This document shows, piece by piece, positions 24,481 to 32,180 of a DNA stretch of 40,423 bases (position 1 is the first letter of the stretch; the number at the start of each line of letters is the position of its first letter). The position numbers were made by a program, and so were the translations under genes. The notes beneath the pieces are model-generated. The model made no database searches and was not told where the DNA came from. It saw only the letters and a program-made list of their open reading frames with translations. Source of the stretch: Sedimentisphaerales bacterium (GTDB lineage Bacteria; Planctomycetota; Phycisphaerae; Sedimentisphaerales; Anaerobacaceae); NCBI GenBank assembly GCA_016927855.1, contig JAFGLV010000110.1, positions 1 through 40,423 on the forward strand. Direction: 5' to 3'.

Positions 24481-26736
24481 ATGACGAAGAACCCGACGGC
24501 GTCAGGCAGGAAGCCGAGACCTGCGCCAGCTCCGCGCGCTTCCGCCTCGGCGCTGACGCCGAAGGACATTCTGGGGATGCTGCGCCGCCACCTGTGGCTG
24601 ATCTTCCTCATGACCCTGTTCGGGGCGCTGGCGGGCGCCGGCGGCTGGTATCTGGTCAGACGCTATCTGCCGTTGTACCGCGCCGAGACGGCGCTGCAGG
24701 TCCTGCCTCCGGTCGAGACCGATCCCATGGAGATTGTGACCACGCAGGTCCAGCAGGACATCCAGTACGGCCATCGGGTCGCGGTGGCCAATCTCATCAG
24801 GAGCCAGAACAGCCTGGTGGACCTGCTCAACAGCGACAAGGTGCGTAGCACGAAGTGGTTTCGTCGGTACGTCGGGAGTGACACGGAAGGTGAAGACCAG
24901 GCGGATCCCGCGAAGATCGTCAAAGCCGTCCGGTACCTGGAGAAGAACCTGACGGCGTTTCCCCACCGCGAAGCGGACCAGATTCTCCTGTCGATGACGT
25001 GCGGCAGTCCGACGGAGGCGGCCTTGATCGTCAACGAGATGGCACGCCTCTTCGTCAGCCGGCACGGCGAAAGCAAGCGCGAGGAGCTGAGCAAGAGACT
25101 TATCGAGCTAACCAGCCAGCAGAGCGCCATCGAGGGACAGATCGCCGCGAGCGAGCGCGACCTGCAGCGTCTGCGCGAAAGCTCCGGCATTACCGACCTG
25201 GAGCAGCCGGCGGGCCGCTACTTTCAGCATACGATCACGCTGGGGCTCAACGATCTGCAGCTCCAGGAGAACGAACTGATGCTGGCGGTCAAGCAGCTTC
25301 GCGCCGACGTCGGGAATCTCAAGGCGCTGGCGGAGGGACCGATTACCGAGCAGGTCGAGTATGCGATCGAGCGCGACCCGGTGATGGTCTCGCTGGCGGA
25401 GCAGTTGGTGCTCTTGCAGGCGCAGTTGTCCGGCCGGCTCACCAAGTTCGGGCCGGGCCACGCGACCGTGCGCCAGACGCAGGAGCAGATCGTCGAGATC
25501 GAGGCCAAGCGCAACCAGCGCAAGAGCGAGATCGCCGAGCAGACGCGCCTGGCCAATCTCTACAACGCGCGTGACACACTTCGCGTCCTGGAGGAGCGCC
25601 TCAGCGAGCTCCAGCGGATGCGCAGCGAGGCCCAGAAGCAGCAGGAGGCACTCGACCAGGCACGGATCAGCCACGAACAGATCGTGCAGAAGCGCGACGA
25701 ACGCATCGAGGTGCTCAACCAGATCAAGGCCCAGATCGAGAAGGTCACGCTCATGCTCAACGACCCCGAGACGCCCAAGGTGCAGCGTCTGCGGGAGGCG
25801 CCGCCACCGTTGGAGATGGTCTTGTCGCGGCACATCCTGTTGTGGATTCCCGGCGGGACGGTGCTGGGCCTGATGACCGGCCTGGGGCTGGCGCTGCTGC
25901 TGGAAACGCTCAACGATCTGGTGCGCACGCCCAGTGACGTGCGTCGCTTCCTGCACCTGCCTCTGCTGGGTGTGGTTCCCGACGCCGACGAAGACCGCGC
26001 GGTGGACGATGTCGACCTGTGTCACGTGGTCCGCCAGGCGCCGTACTCGCTGCTGGGCGAGTCGTACCGGCGCTGCCGCACCAACATCGATCTGGCCGGC
26101 GAAGCGGGACCGAAGACGTTGCTGGTGGCCAGCGGCAACCCCAGCGACGGCAAGACCTCCCTGGCCTGCAACCTGGCGGAAGCGTTCGTCGCCAAGCACG
26201 AAAAAGTCCTGCTGATCGATGCGAACCTGCGTCAGCCGCGACTGCATCTGGTCTTTCCGCGCGGCGCCTCGGAAGCGAGCGGCGAGCGCCGGCCGGGCCT
26301 GACGAGCCTGCTGCTGGGCCAGTGTGCCGTCAACGAGGCCATTCACCCGAGCGGCATCGAAGGTTTGCACTTGATCTATGCCGGCCCGGCTACCGCCAAC
26401 CCCGCCGACCTGCTGGCGGGACAGGCGATGAGGGAGCTCATCCAGAGGGTGCCGCAACACTACGATCGCGTGGTCATCGACAGCCCTCCCGTCCTGCTGG
26501 TCAGCGATGTCAAGATGCTCGCTCGACTTACCGACGCGACCTTGCTGGTGTTCAATGCCACCGCCACCCGCCGCGGGGCGGCCCAGCGGACGATCTTCGA
26601 GCTGCACGAAGTCGGCGCCAATGTCATCGGCTGCGTGCTGTTCGGCGCCGAGGCCATAAAGGGCGGCTACTTCCGCAGAGAGTTCAAAGCCTACCGGAAG
26701 TACCTCAAACCGCAACTGGCCGCCAATTCCGCTTGA
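24481..26736 (+). CDS. Wzz-type chain-length determinant fused to a BY-kinase
   Basis: The 751-residue protein joins both halves of a capsule-regulating tyrosine autokinase. TM1 (LWLIFLMTLFGALAGAGGWYL, near residues 38-60), a periplasmic coiled coil, TM2 (near 452-476), then the cytoplasmic kinase. The kinase has Walker A SGNPSDGKTS (near 551-560), Walker A' LLIDANLRQP (near 578-587) and Walker B VVIDSPPVL (near 664-672). The C-terminal tail GGYFRREFKAYRKYLK supplies the tyrosine cluster for autophosphorylation. Walker A has Asp where Glu is common, and A' has Asn-Leu where Asp-Leu is common. Both are tolerated in the family. Confidence 0.92.
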   Translation: MTKNPTASGRKPRPAPAPRASASALTPKDILGMLRRHLWLIFLMTLFGALAGAGGWYLVRRYLPLYRAETALQVLPPVETDPMEIVTTQVQQDIQYGHRVAVANLIRSQNSLVDLLNSDKVRSTKWFRRYVGSDTEGEDQADPAKIVKAVRYLEKNLTAFPHREADQILLSMTCGSPTEAALIVNEMARLFVSRHGESKREELSKRLIELTSQQSAIEGQIAASERDLQRLRESSGITDLEQPAGRYFQHTITLGLNDLQLQENELMLAVKQLRADVGNLKALAEGPITEQVEYAIERDPVMVSLAEQLVLLQAQLSGRLTKFGPGHATVRQTQEQIVEIEAKRNQRKSEIAEQTRLANLYNARDTLRVLEERLSELQRMRSEAQKQQEALDQARISHEQIVQKRDERIEVLNQIKAQIEKVTLMLNDPETPKVQRLREAPPPLEMVLSRHILLWIPGGTVLGLMTGLGLALLLETLNDLVRTPSDVRRFLHLPLLGVVPDADEDRAVDDVDLCHVVRQAPYSLLGESYRRCRTNIDLAGEAGPKTLLVASGNPSDGKTSLACNLAEAFVAKHEKVLLIDANLRQPRLHLVFPRGASEASGERRPGLTSLLLGQCAVNEAIHPSGIEGLHLIYAGPATANPADLLAGQAMRELIQRVPQHYDRVVIDSPPVLLVSDVKMLARLTDATLLVFNATATRRGAAQRTIFELHEVGANVIGCVLFGAEAIKGGYFRREFKAYRKYLKPQLAANSA

Positions 26737-26874
26737 GGAATTTGAGATTTACGAATCGTGATGCATGATTTAGTATCATGGCCATCCCGTCGGGCGTGCC
26801 TGGGAGTTGGCCGGCTGCGGCGGGAGACCCAAGCGTGAACAGCAAGTAGGAAATCGCAAACTCTGAGGGTTCGG

Positions 26875-27813
26875 ATGGAGAAGTTTCTGGTAACGGGCGG
26901 GGCGGGCTTCATCGGCTCGAATATCTGCAAGCGGCTGGTGGCCGAAGGCTGTTTCGTGCGCGTCGTGGATAATCTGCTCACCGGCAAGCGCAGCAATCTG
27001 GACGGCGTCATCGACAAGATCGAGTTCGTCGAGGCGGACATGGGCGACGAGCACGTCGCGCGCTCAGTCGTCAAGGACGTCGACGTGATCCTGCACGAAG
27101 GGGCGCTGCCGTCAGTGCCGCGCAGCGTGGACGACCCGGCCGCGACGCACCAGCACTGTGTCGACGCCACGTTCACGCTCCTGATGGCGGCGCGTGACGC
27201 GCGCGTCAAGCGCTTCGTCTATGCCGCCAGCTCGTCCGCCTATGGTGACACGCCGACGCTGCCGAAGGTCGAGAGCATGCCGACCAGTCCGCTGTCTCCC
27301 TATGCCGTCGGCAAGCTCGTCGGCGAGTACTACTGCTCCGTGTTCTCGAAGGTCTTCGGCCTCGAGACGATCTCACTGCGGTATTTCAACGTGTTCGGAC
27401 CCCAGCAGGACCCGACCAGCCAGTACGCCGCCGCCATCCCGGCTTTCGTGACCGCGATCCTCAAGGACCAGCCGCCCACCATCTACGGCGACGGCGAGCA
27501 GAGCCGCGACTTCACCTACATCGACAACGTAGTCGAAGCCAACCTCTGCGCCGCCCGCGCCGCCAAGACCGATGGCGAGGTCGTGAACGTTGCCTGCGGC
27601 GAGAAGATCACCGTCAACGAGATCATCGCGATGATCAACGAGATCGTGGGCAAGAACGTCAAGCCCATCTACGCGCCGCCCCGTCCCGGCGACGTCAAGC
27701 ACTCCCTCGCCGACATCACCGTCGCCAGAGAGCTCATCGGCTTCGAGCCGGTGGTCCTTTTCCGCGAAGGTCTCGAACGCGCCATCACCTGGTACCGCGA
27801 CAATTGGACGTAG
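26875..27813 (+). CDS. NAD-dependent UDP-sugar epimerase (extended SDR)
   Basis: The 312-residue protein has the NAD-binding loop GGAGFIGS (residues 8-15), the SDR catalytic Ser region AASSSAYG and YxxxK as YAVGK (Tyr143, Lys147), plus the conserved LRYFNVFGPQQDP and RDFTYIDNVVEAN motifs. The overall form matches UDP-GlcNAc/UDP-glucose 4-epimerases of the WbpP/GalE branch. It should supply a nucleotide sugar for the EPS made by this operon. GAGGG precedes the ATG. A 138-bp gap, without a feature I can support, separates it from the BY-kinase gene. Exact substrate is not readable from sequence. Confidence 0.9.
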   Translation: MEKFLVTGGAGFIGSNICKRLVAEGCFVRVVDNLLTGKRSNLDGVIDKIEFVEADMGDEHVARSVVKDVDVILHEGALPSVPRSVDDPAATHQHCVDATFTLLMAARDARVKRFVYAASSSAYGDTPTLPKVESMPTSPLSPYAVGKLVGEYYCSVFSKVFGLETISLRYFNVFGPQQDPTSQYAAAIPAFVTAILKDQPPTIYGDGEQSRDFTYIDNVVEANLCAARAAKTDGEVVNVACGEKITVNEIIAMINEIVGKNVKPIYAPPRPGDVKHSLADITVARELIGFEPVVLFREGLERAITWYRDNWT

Positions 27814-27913
27814 TGGCACGCATCAGCAGAGACAGATTGCAGCCGGCCGCGGGATGCTCGGTACCTACACCCGCCTACCTCGCCCCGACAGACCGGGATC
27901 GTGGAAAACGACG

Positions 27914-27971
27914 TTGACGTATTCGATGCATCGTGCTATTGTCTCGGTTGCGTCCAGGGGAGAATTCGATG
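27914..27971 (+). promoter_or_regulatory. promoter, operator-like palindrome and start of the lost integrase
   Basis: TTGACG (27914-27919) and TATTGT (27937-27942) are 17 bp apart. The spacer contains the perfect palindrome CGATGCATCG (27924-27933), placed where a repressor would block polymerase. AGGGGAG (27956-27962) then precedes ATG 27969 by 6 bp. After six codons the frame runs into a dispersed repeat word, so whatever gene began here is broken. I infer it was the integrase whose end survives at 28111-28188, in a different frame. Confidence 0.5.
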
Positions 27972-28110
27972 TTGAGAGTGCAAAAGCTTGCCCTGAGCTT
28001 GTCGAATGGGACAGATGGCCGGGCCGTGCCGGCCCCGACCGAGCCGGCTGCTCCACGAGGAATCGAACAGACCCCCTCTGCCTCCGGCCCGAAGTCGCTC
28101 GACCGCCCGC

Positions 28111-28188
28111 GTCAGCACGACCATGATCTACACCCACGTACTGAACAAAGGAGGACAGGGCGTTCGCAGCCCGGTGGATGGGCTTTAG
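28111..28188 (+). pseudogene. intI: integron integrase C-terminal remnant
   Basis: The 25 codons spell VSTTMIYTHVLNKGGQGVRS followed by PVDGL and a stop. This is the C-terminal end of integron integrases, including the catalytic Tyr of the tyrosine-recombinase family in TMIYTHVL. Everything upstream (helical core, RHR residues) is missing, replaced by a dispersed repeat and unrelated DNA. It cannot be active. Confidence 0.8.
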
Positions 28189-28195
28189 GCCGGTC

Positions 28196-28344
28196 TATAC
28201 AGTCTGTATAAGCCAGAGGCGGCCGACGGAGAAAAACTTGGTAACTATTTGGATTGAAAGATGTTATACAAATACGTGAGAAGAGCCGGGAACTTCTTAT
28301 ACAGAAAGAGACAGTTTGTGTTTCCCGTTTCATACAGACTGTAT
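28196..28344. promoter_or_regulatory. pair of ATACAG-CTGTAT operator-like palindromes
   Basis: TATACAGTCTGTATA (28196-28210, perfect dyad) and ATACAGACTGTAT (28332-28344, dyad) are each followed by AAG. Half-sites TTATACA (28264-28270) and TTATACAG (28297-28304) lie between them. The region separates the integrase end from the first cassette, so it should hold attI and the cassette promoter. A candidate core GTTATAC is at 28264-28270 (one mismatch to GTTRRRY). The binder is unknown. Confidence 0.5.
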
Positions 28345-28367
28345 AAGCATTGTCGGCCGTGAGGAAG

Positions 28368-28988
28368 ATGAACCGAAGGATCCAACTCAGTTCACAGGTC
28401 GTGGACCGTGTTCAGAAAGCACTTGAGCACGAGTCTCCCCGAGGCATGATCATGCTTGTTCTTTCGTGGATAGACCACATGCTCGAACGCAAACTATGTG
28501 CTGAGTTTGCATCTGGGAACAGGAAAGCTCGGGAATCTCTTTACAGCCGTGGGGGGGCGTTCAGTAGCCTTTCCTCCAAGATTGCTGTGGCCTACTGTGC
28601 TGGCTGGCTCGATAGCGACTTGTTTCATGACCTGAGCCTTTTACGCAAGGTACGGAATGGCTTTGCTCACGAGTTGGCACCGTGTTCACCCGATGCCAAG
28701 GACATACGGGAGCAGCTAGAGAATCTCAAGACTCCCCACAGAATCTACTCGGACTGGGGGGAGGTCAGAGCTGCGGAAATCGAGAACGGAATCATCCTCT
28801 ATTCGGGCGACAAGCCTGAGGAAACCCAAGGTGATTTGGCGCTTCCTGGGCTCTTCGCACTCAAGATGGGCATTCCAGCAGTCATTGGCGTTCTGGCTGA
28901 TGCATTGCAGATTGAGATTGAGGGGACTGAGGGCAGTAGTTCCGCAGCAAGCGAGACCGGAGGCCAACCAGCGGGTGGAGCTGACTGA
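28368..28988 (+). CDS. MltR-like protein, integron cassette 1
   Basis: The 206-residue protein has the pattern of the MltR/mannitol-repressor-like family: RGMIMLVLSWIDHMLERKL, then GAFSSLSSKIAVAYCAGWLDSDLFHDLSLLRKVRNGFAHE. Such proteins occur in many accessory cassettes. A regulatory role is known only for E. coli MltR. The C-terminal third is Ser/Gly/Ala-rich and overlaps the attC-like site, as cassette genes often do. ATG 28368 follows GAGGA by 4 bp; TTG 28350 and GTG 28359 are alternatives. Confidence 0.7.
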   Translation: MNRRIQLSSQVVDRVQKALEHESPRGMIMLVLSWIDHMLERKLCAEFASGNRKARESLYSRGGAFSSLSSKIAVAYCAGWLDSDLFHDLSLLRKVRNGFAHELAPCSPDAKDIREQLENLKTPHRIYSDWGEVRAAEIENGIILYSGDKPEETQGDLALPGLFALKMGIPAVIGVLADALQIEIEGTEGSSSAASETGGQPAGGAD

Positions 28989-29028
28989 GCGCGCTGCGCG
29001 CTCTCGGCAGCTCACCCTATCGTTCGGC
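28962..29028 (+). other. attC-like site of cassette 1
   Basis: GGCCAAC (28962-28968) and GTTCGGC (29022-29028) are the outer core sites. Inner arms GGGTGGAGCTG (28973-28983) and CAGCTCACCC (29008-29017) pair with one bulged base, and an AGCGCGC-TGC-GCGCTCT stem closes the tip. The fold of a bulged stem with GTT at its base is that of integron attC sites. Confidence 0.65.
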
Positions 29029-29042
29029 AGGGGAAGGAAGCT

Positions 29043-30155
29043 ATGAGCACCGTATTCAGCCACATTATTCAGAAGCGATTCTCGCAGGTGAACGAGGATG
29101 TCGCCACAGATGCACTTGCCTACGTGCTCGAATCTAGTGAAGCTGCTAGAAATGGCATGACAAAGCTGCTACGTGGCATTTCACCCGACCTGCCTTCGCT
29201 TCGCTTCAAAGTACAACAGATCGAGGGCACAATCCGTCCAGACATGTGGGGCTTTGCGGACGCGGAACCCCGTGTATTCGTTGAGAACAAATTCTGGGCG
29301 GGTCTCACAGACAATCAACCGGTATCGTATCTAAAGCAACTTGCTGCCTACCCCAAGTCGACTGTACTTCTTGTCGTCGCACCGGCAGCCCGAGAGCACA
29401 CACTTTGGCGCGAGTTAAGTCGCAGGCTTCTCGATGCCGGCATTTCCGTGTCCGTGCGAGCCGCTCCCGCAGGCGTTGCATATGCTGTTGAAACCCAGCT
29501 TGGACCAATATTGGCTCTGACCTCGTGGACAAACATCCTGTCAGTTCTGGAACACGAAGCAGTAGATGACCCTGGTGCCAGAGGCGATCTTGTCCAGCTT
29601 CGAGCCCTTTGCGACTCGGTGGATGCTGATGCGTTCCCCCCTGTCACTCATGGCGAAATGTCAGACCAGCGAACCCCGGCATTCGTTCTTCAACTCTCCT
29701 CGATTGTACAGTCTGCTGTTGACCTTGCCGTAACCGAGAAGGCTATCTTCATTGGCAATCTCCGTCCGCAGGCTTCCTGGGACAGAATCGGGCGCTATGC
29801 AAGGCTGTCCAGTGAGCCTACTGGAGGGGCAGGTGCATGGTTCGGTGTCCATTTTGACCTTTGGAAGATTCATGGCACGACGCCGCTATGGCTCGTTTTT
29901 AGTGACGGCGACTTTGGACGTGGACAGGAAGTCGGTCCACTCATTGAGTCTTGGGCCACCCAAGAGGGCATTCTCACAGTAAGCAGGGGACATGACATCG
30001 CCGTAGCCCTCGAAATCCCAGTGGGAGAAGAGAAGGACGGAGTCATCCGTTCTCTAGTTGACGACCTAAAGGCTGTTACGACATTGCTTGAAGCATTGCC
30101 GTCACAGGCGAGCCAAATAGCAGCGCGGAGGGGCGATGACGAACCTACCCCCTAA
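29043..30155 (+). CDS. PD-(D/E)XK-like protein, integron cassette 2
   Basis: The 370-residue protein has the nuclease-fold pattern IRPDMWGF (Asp near residue 66) followed by PRVFVENKFWAGL (Glu-x-Lys near 81-83). This is the usual signature of the PD-(D/E)XK superfamily, though a pseudo-nuclease is possible. The C-terminal half (VHFDLWKIHGTTPLWLVFSDGDFG) is not a family I recognise. The start is 20 bp after the preceding attC core. Its 3' end overlaps the next small ORF by 20 nt. A role in defence is a guess from the fold and the setting. Confidence 0.7.
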   Translation: MSTVFSHIIQKRFSQVNEDVATDALAYVLESSEAARNGMTKLLRGISPDLPSLRFKVQQIEGTIRPDMWGFADAEPRVFVENKFWAGLTDNQPVSYLKQLAAYPKSTVLLVVAPAAREHTLWRELSRRLLDAGISVSVRAAPAGVAYAVETQLGPILALTSWTNILSVLEHEAVDDPGARGDLVQLRALCDSVDADAFPPVTHGEMSDQRTPAFVLQLSSIVQSAVDLAVTEKAIFIGNLRPQASWDRIGRYARLSSEPTGGAGAWFGVHFDLWKIHGTTPLWLVFSDGDFGRGQEVGPLIESWATQEGILTVSRGHDIAVALEIPVGEEKDGVIRSLVDDLKAVTTLLEALPSQASQIAARRGDDEPTP

Positions 30156-30456
30156 ACTCAAGGCATTCGTTGACGGGAGCGACTGGACGTTCGCGAAGAC
30201 CTATGCACAGACATGGCCTCACGAGTATATCGTGCGGGATCGCGTGGACGAGAGTCTCTTCCTCTCGCTTGTCAGACATATTCGCGAACATGGGTACGAG
30301 GGCAGATTCTACAGCAAACCAATCACGTACTTCGATGAAGACGGGAAGGTTTACTGGACGATGGGGGCACCTATCGAGGAAACAACCATCGTGAACAGAT
30401 GCACGAAAGAGGAGACCTACGAGTACCGTCTAAAGCACGGCACTCTTCAAGATTAA
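30136..30456 (+). CDS. small conserved-looking protein, integron cassette 2
   Basis: This 106-residue soluble protein is rich in Tyr, Asp and Glu. Blocks such as WPHEYIVRDRVDESLF, IREHGYEGRFYSKPITYFDEDGKVYWTMG and CTKEETYEYRLKHGTL look conserved, but I cannot name the family. It overlaps the PD-(D/E)XK ORF and shares its cassette. That two genes are packed in one cassette suggests they work together. A 9-bp hairpin (30439-30447 with 30462-30470) spans its stop codon. Confidence 0.6.
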   Translation: MTNLPPKLKAFVDGSDWTFAKTYAQTWPHEYIVRDRVDESLFLSLVRHIREHGYEGRFYSKPITYFDEDGKVYWTMGAPIEETTIVNRCTKEETYEYRLKHGTLQD

Positions 30457-30467
30457 GCGGCAAGAGT

Positions 30468-30539
30468 GCCGAACATGGCGATGCACTTGACGGGGATTCC
30501 GCTGCGCTTCATCCCCGCAAGCGAGCTTGATCGTTAGCC
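30468..30539 (+). other. attC-like site of cassette 2
   Basis: GCCGAAC (30468-30474) and GTTAGCC (30533-30539) are the outer core sites, and ACGGGGAT/ATCCCCG form an inner stem. Its length (72 nt) fits attC sites. The left core is also the 3' arm of the hairpin GGCACTCTT/AAGAGTGCC. Confidence 0.7.
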
Positions 30540-30561
30540 CGAGCGAAAACGAAAGGACACG

Positions 30562-31488
30562 ATGGCCACGAACTCAACACTTCCTCCTCAGGCCGCCTTT
30601 CATCACGCGGTGTTGCGTCATCTCGCTCAGCATCCTGAAGGCGATCGCCGACGCAACATCCGCGAAGCGATACCCGATTTGATGGGTCTGAGTGACGCGC
30701 AACGCACAGAGCGGCTGGCGAATCTCCCGCACCTTCGATACCGCCATCGGAGCGGGTGGGCGCTCAGCATGCTCAAGGCTGCCGGATACGCTGATTCTGC
30801 CGCGCCCGGAATATGGCGTATCACGGAGCGGGGGCGAGACTTGCTGGCGCGCTACCCGGACGGGTTCGATGAGGAGACTGGCCGCCAGGTCATCCGAGAA
30901 GGTCGTCGGGAAATCCAAGGCGAGGATGCCGGTAGCGTTGGGGCGGCGGAGGTTGGTGAGGCTGCCGCGCAGCAGACCCCCGACGAGCGAATCGAGGGCG
31001 CACTGGAAGAACTACGTCGCGCGGTCGCCAGAGAGCTGCTTGAGAAGATCGCCCAAGCACCACCGGCTTTCTTCGAGGAACTGGTCCTCGACCTCCTACA
31101 CGCTTTGGGCTACGGCGCGAGCGACGATGATCTTGAGCGAGTCGGGCGGGCCGGGGATGGTGGAATCGACGGAGTCATCTCCCTCGATAAGCTCGGTCTC
31201 GAGAGGGTCTGCATTCAAGCAAAACGCTGGCAGGGGTCCGTCGGTAGGCCAGAGGTGCAGGGGTTCTACGGAGCGCTCGCGGGCCGGCGCGCGAGGAAGG
31301 GTGTCTTCATCACTACGTCCTGCTTCACCCGTGAGGCGCGAGAGTTCGCGAGGCAAGTTGCAGATAGCATAGTGCTGATTGACGGTGTGCGGCTCAGCTC
31401 GCTGATGATCGAGCACGGTGTCGGCGTGACGCACTACCGAGTTGTTCGTTTGCCCAGAGTCGATGAGGATTACTTCGATGCAGACTGA
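30562..31488 (+). CDS. Mrr-type restriction endonuclease, integron cassette 3
   Basis: The 308-residue protein has an Mrr N-terminal winged-helix domain (about 1-100, with LSDAQRTERLANLPHLRYRHRSGWALSMLKAAG) and a C-terminal Mrr nuclease domain. The nuclease has GYGASDDDLERVGRAGDGGIDGVI and VCIQAKRWQGSVGRPEVQGFYGAL, giving D(x)n-QxK of the PD-(D/E)XK core. Mrr enzymes cut modified foreign DNA (type IV restriction). The ORF starts 28 bp after attC 2 and ends 6 bp before attC 3. GAAAGGACACG supplies the ribosome-binding site. Confidence 0.88.
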   Translation: MATNSTLPPQAAFHHAVLRHLAQHPEGDRRRNIREAIPDLMGLSDAQRTERLANLPHLRYRHRSGWALSMLKAAGYADSAAPGIWRITERGRDLLARYPDGFDEETGRQVIREGRREIQGEDAGSVGAAEVGEAAAQQTPDERIEGALEELRRAVARELLEKIAQAPPAFFEELVLDLLHALGYGASDDDLERVGRAGDGGIDGVISLDKLGLERVCIQAKRWQGSVGRPEVQGFYGALAGRRARKGVFITTSCFTREAREFARQVADSIVLIDGVRLSSLMIEHGVGVTHYRVVRLPRVDEDYFDAD

Positions 31489-31494
31489 CCGCCG

Positions 31495-31554
31495 GGCCAA
31501 CGACAGCATGCAACGGACGGTGCTACGCGCCGCCGCTGATGCGGAGCGTTAGCC
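31495..31554 (+). other. attC-like site of cassette 3
   Basis: GGCCAAC (31495-31501) and GTTAGCC (31548-31554) are near-complementary cores (6 of 7). The inner part has CAACG/CGTTAG and other pairs typical of a short attC. It marks the present end of the array. Confidence 0.65.
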
Positions 31555-31568
31555 GGGTAGGGTGTACC

Positions 31569-31664
31569 ATGCACACCGAACTTGACCGATGTGGAGCGAA
31601 CCGATACGGAATGGGAGTGCGGGGCATACCCTACGAGATCACGTCCTGCATGGCGAAGCGATGA
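31569..31664 (+). CDS. possible 31-residue ORF after the last attC
   Basis: ATG 31569 lies 21 bp past the last GTT core, the distance seen for real cassette genes, with AGGG upstream. It reads MHTELDRCGANRYGMGVRGI and 11 more residues, then TGA. No attC follows it. It may be the stub of a fourth cassette. I cannot support a function. Confidence 0.25.
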   Translation: MHTELDRCGANRYGMGVRGIPYEITSCMAKR

Positions 31665-31850
31665 ACATGCCATTGGCTCCATGCGACAAATGCCAGCCAC
31701 TCTGTTCCGCCGGGACCGGCACACGGCTGGAAGGGCTCGGCGGATCCTTGGCGGCAGGGCGGCAGGGTTGACTCTGGGGCCTCTGCGGTTAAGTGCTTTC
31801 TTTATAGGGGCTTACGTGCGTCGCGGGGGGTCCGCGTCGTTGGCGGGAAA
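31665..31850. other. gene-free segment before the tandem repeat
   Basis: No supported gene. The segment holds a TTTATAGGGGCTTACG word close to the start of the tandem repeat, and GC-rich DNA otherwise. I see no attC or transposon end in it. Confidence 0.4.
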
Positions 31851-32054
31851 GCCTGCAATGCGACAATGTAAGCTTACAACGCCACGATGTAAACTTCCAA
31901 CGCGACGATGTAGGCCTGCACTGCCATGATGTAAGCTTACACTACGGCGATGTAAGCCTGCATTGTGGCAATGTAAGCCTGCAAGGCGGCGATGTGGGCC
32001 TGCAATGCGACGGTGCGAGCCTTCAGTGACGCGATGTAAGGCTGCAATGCCCCG
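31851..32054. repeat. 21-bp tandem repeat, about ten units
   Basis: Nine full units from 31866 (each beginning ATGTAAGC or a variant, then CTGCAA and a variable GC tail) plus a partial unit at 31851. The period is exactly 21 bp throughout, with no indel. Read in one frame it gives Cys/Arg-rich heptads; read on the minus strand it gives LHRRxAG heptads. Neither frame has a start with a ribosome-binding site. It lies immediately left of the IS66 element. Confidence 0.85.
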
Positions 32055-32180
32055 CTGCACGTTATCCGCCGGATTGGGGCAAGGTAGGGGTGCAACTACT
32101 GTAACCGTCCGGCGAAGGCCATCTGGTTTGCCTCTTGGCGAGGGAGATAATGCTGCCATTGGAATGAAAGGAATGCATCA

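Larger units (their letters stand above)
27914..31554 (+). mobile_element. integron-like cassette array with a deleted integrase
   Basis: The array consists of a promoter and start, an integrase C-terminus, about 180 bp of possible attI region, and three attC-like sites (28962-29028, 30468-30539, 31495-31554). Each site lies at the 3' end of one cassette, and the next ORF starts 20-28 bp after its GTT core. All ORFs point the same way. Integrase and cassettes share one orientation, the layout known for Treponema and planctomycete integrons. Base composition of the cassettes is lower in GC than the neighbours. Confidence 0.65.

Noticed and set aside
30439..30470. Rho-independent terminator after the small cassette ORF
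   Set aside because: The 9-bp stem has a 14-nt loop and no T-run, and its 3' arm overlaps the attC core, so I read it as part of the recombination site.
31851..32054. CRISPR array
   Set aside because: Units of 21 bp abut with no unique spacers, and no cas genes are near.
31812..32159. Heptad-repeat ORF over the 21-bp tandem repeat
   Set aside because: The frame is forced open by the repeat period. No ribosome-binding site, and the other strand is open as well, so I annotate the repeat only.
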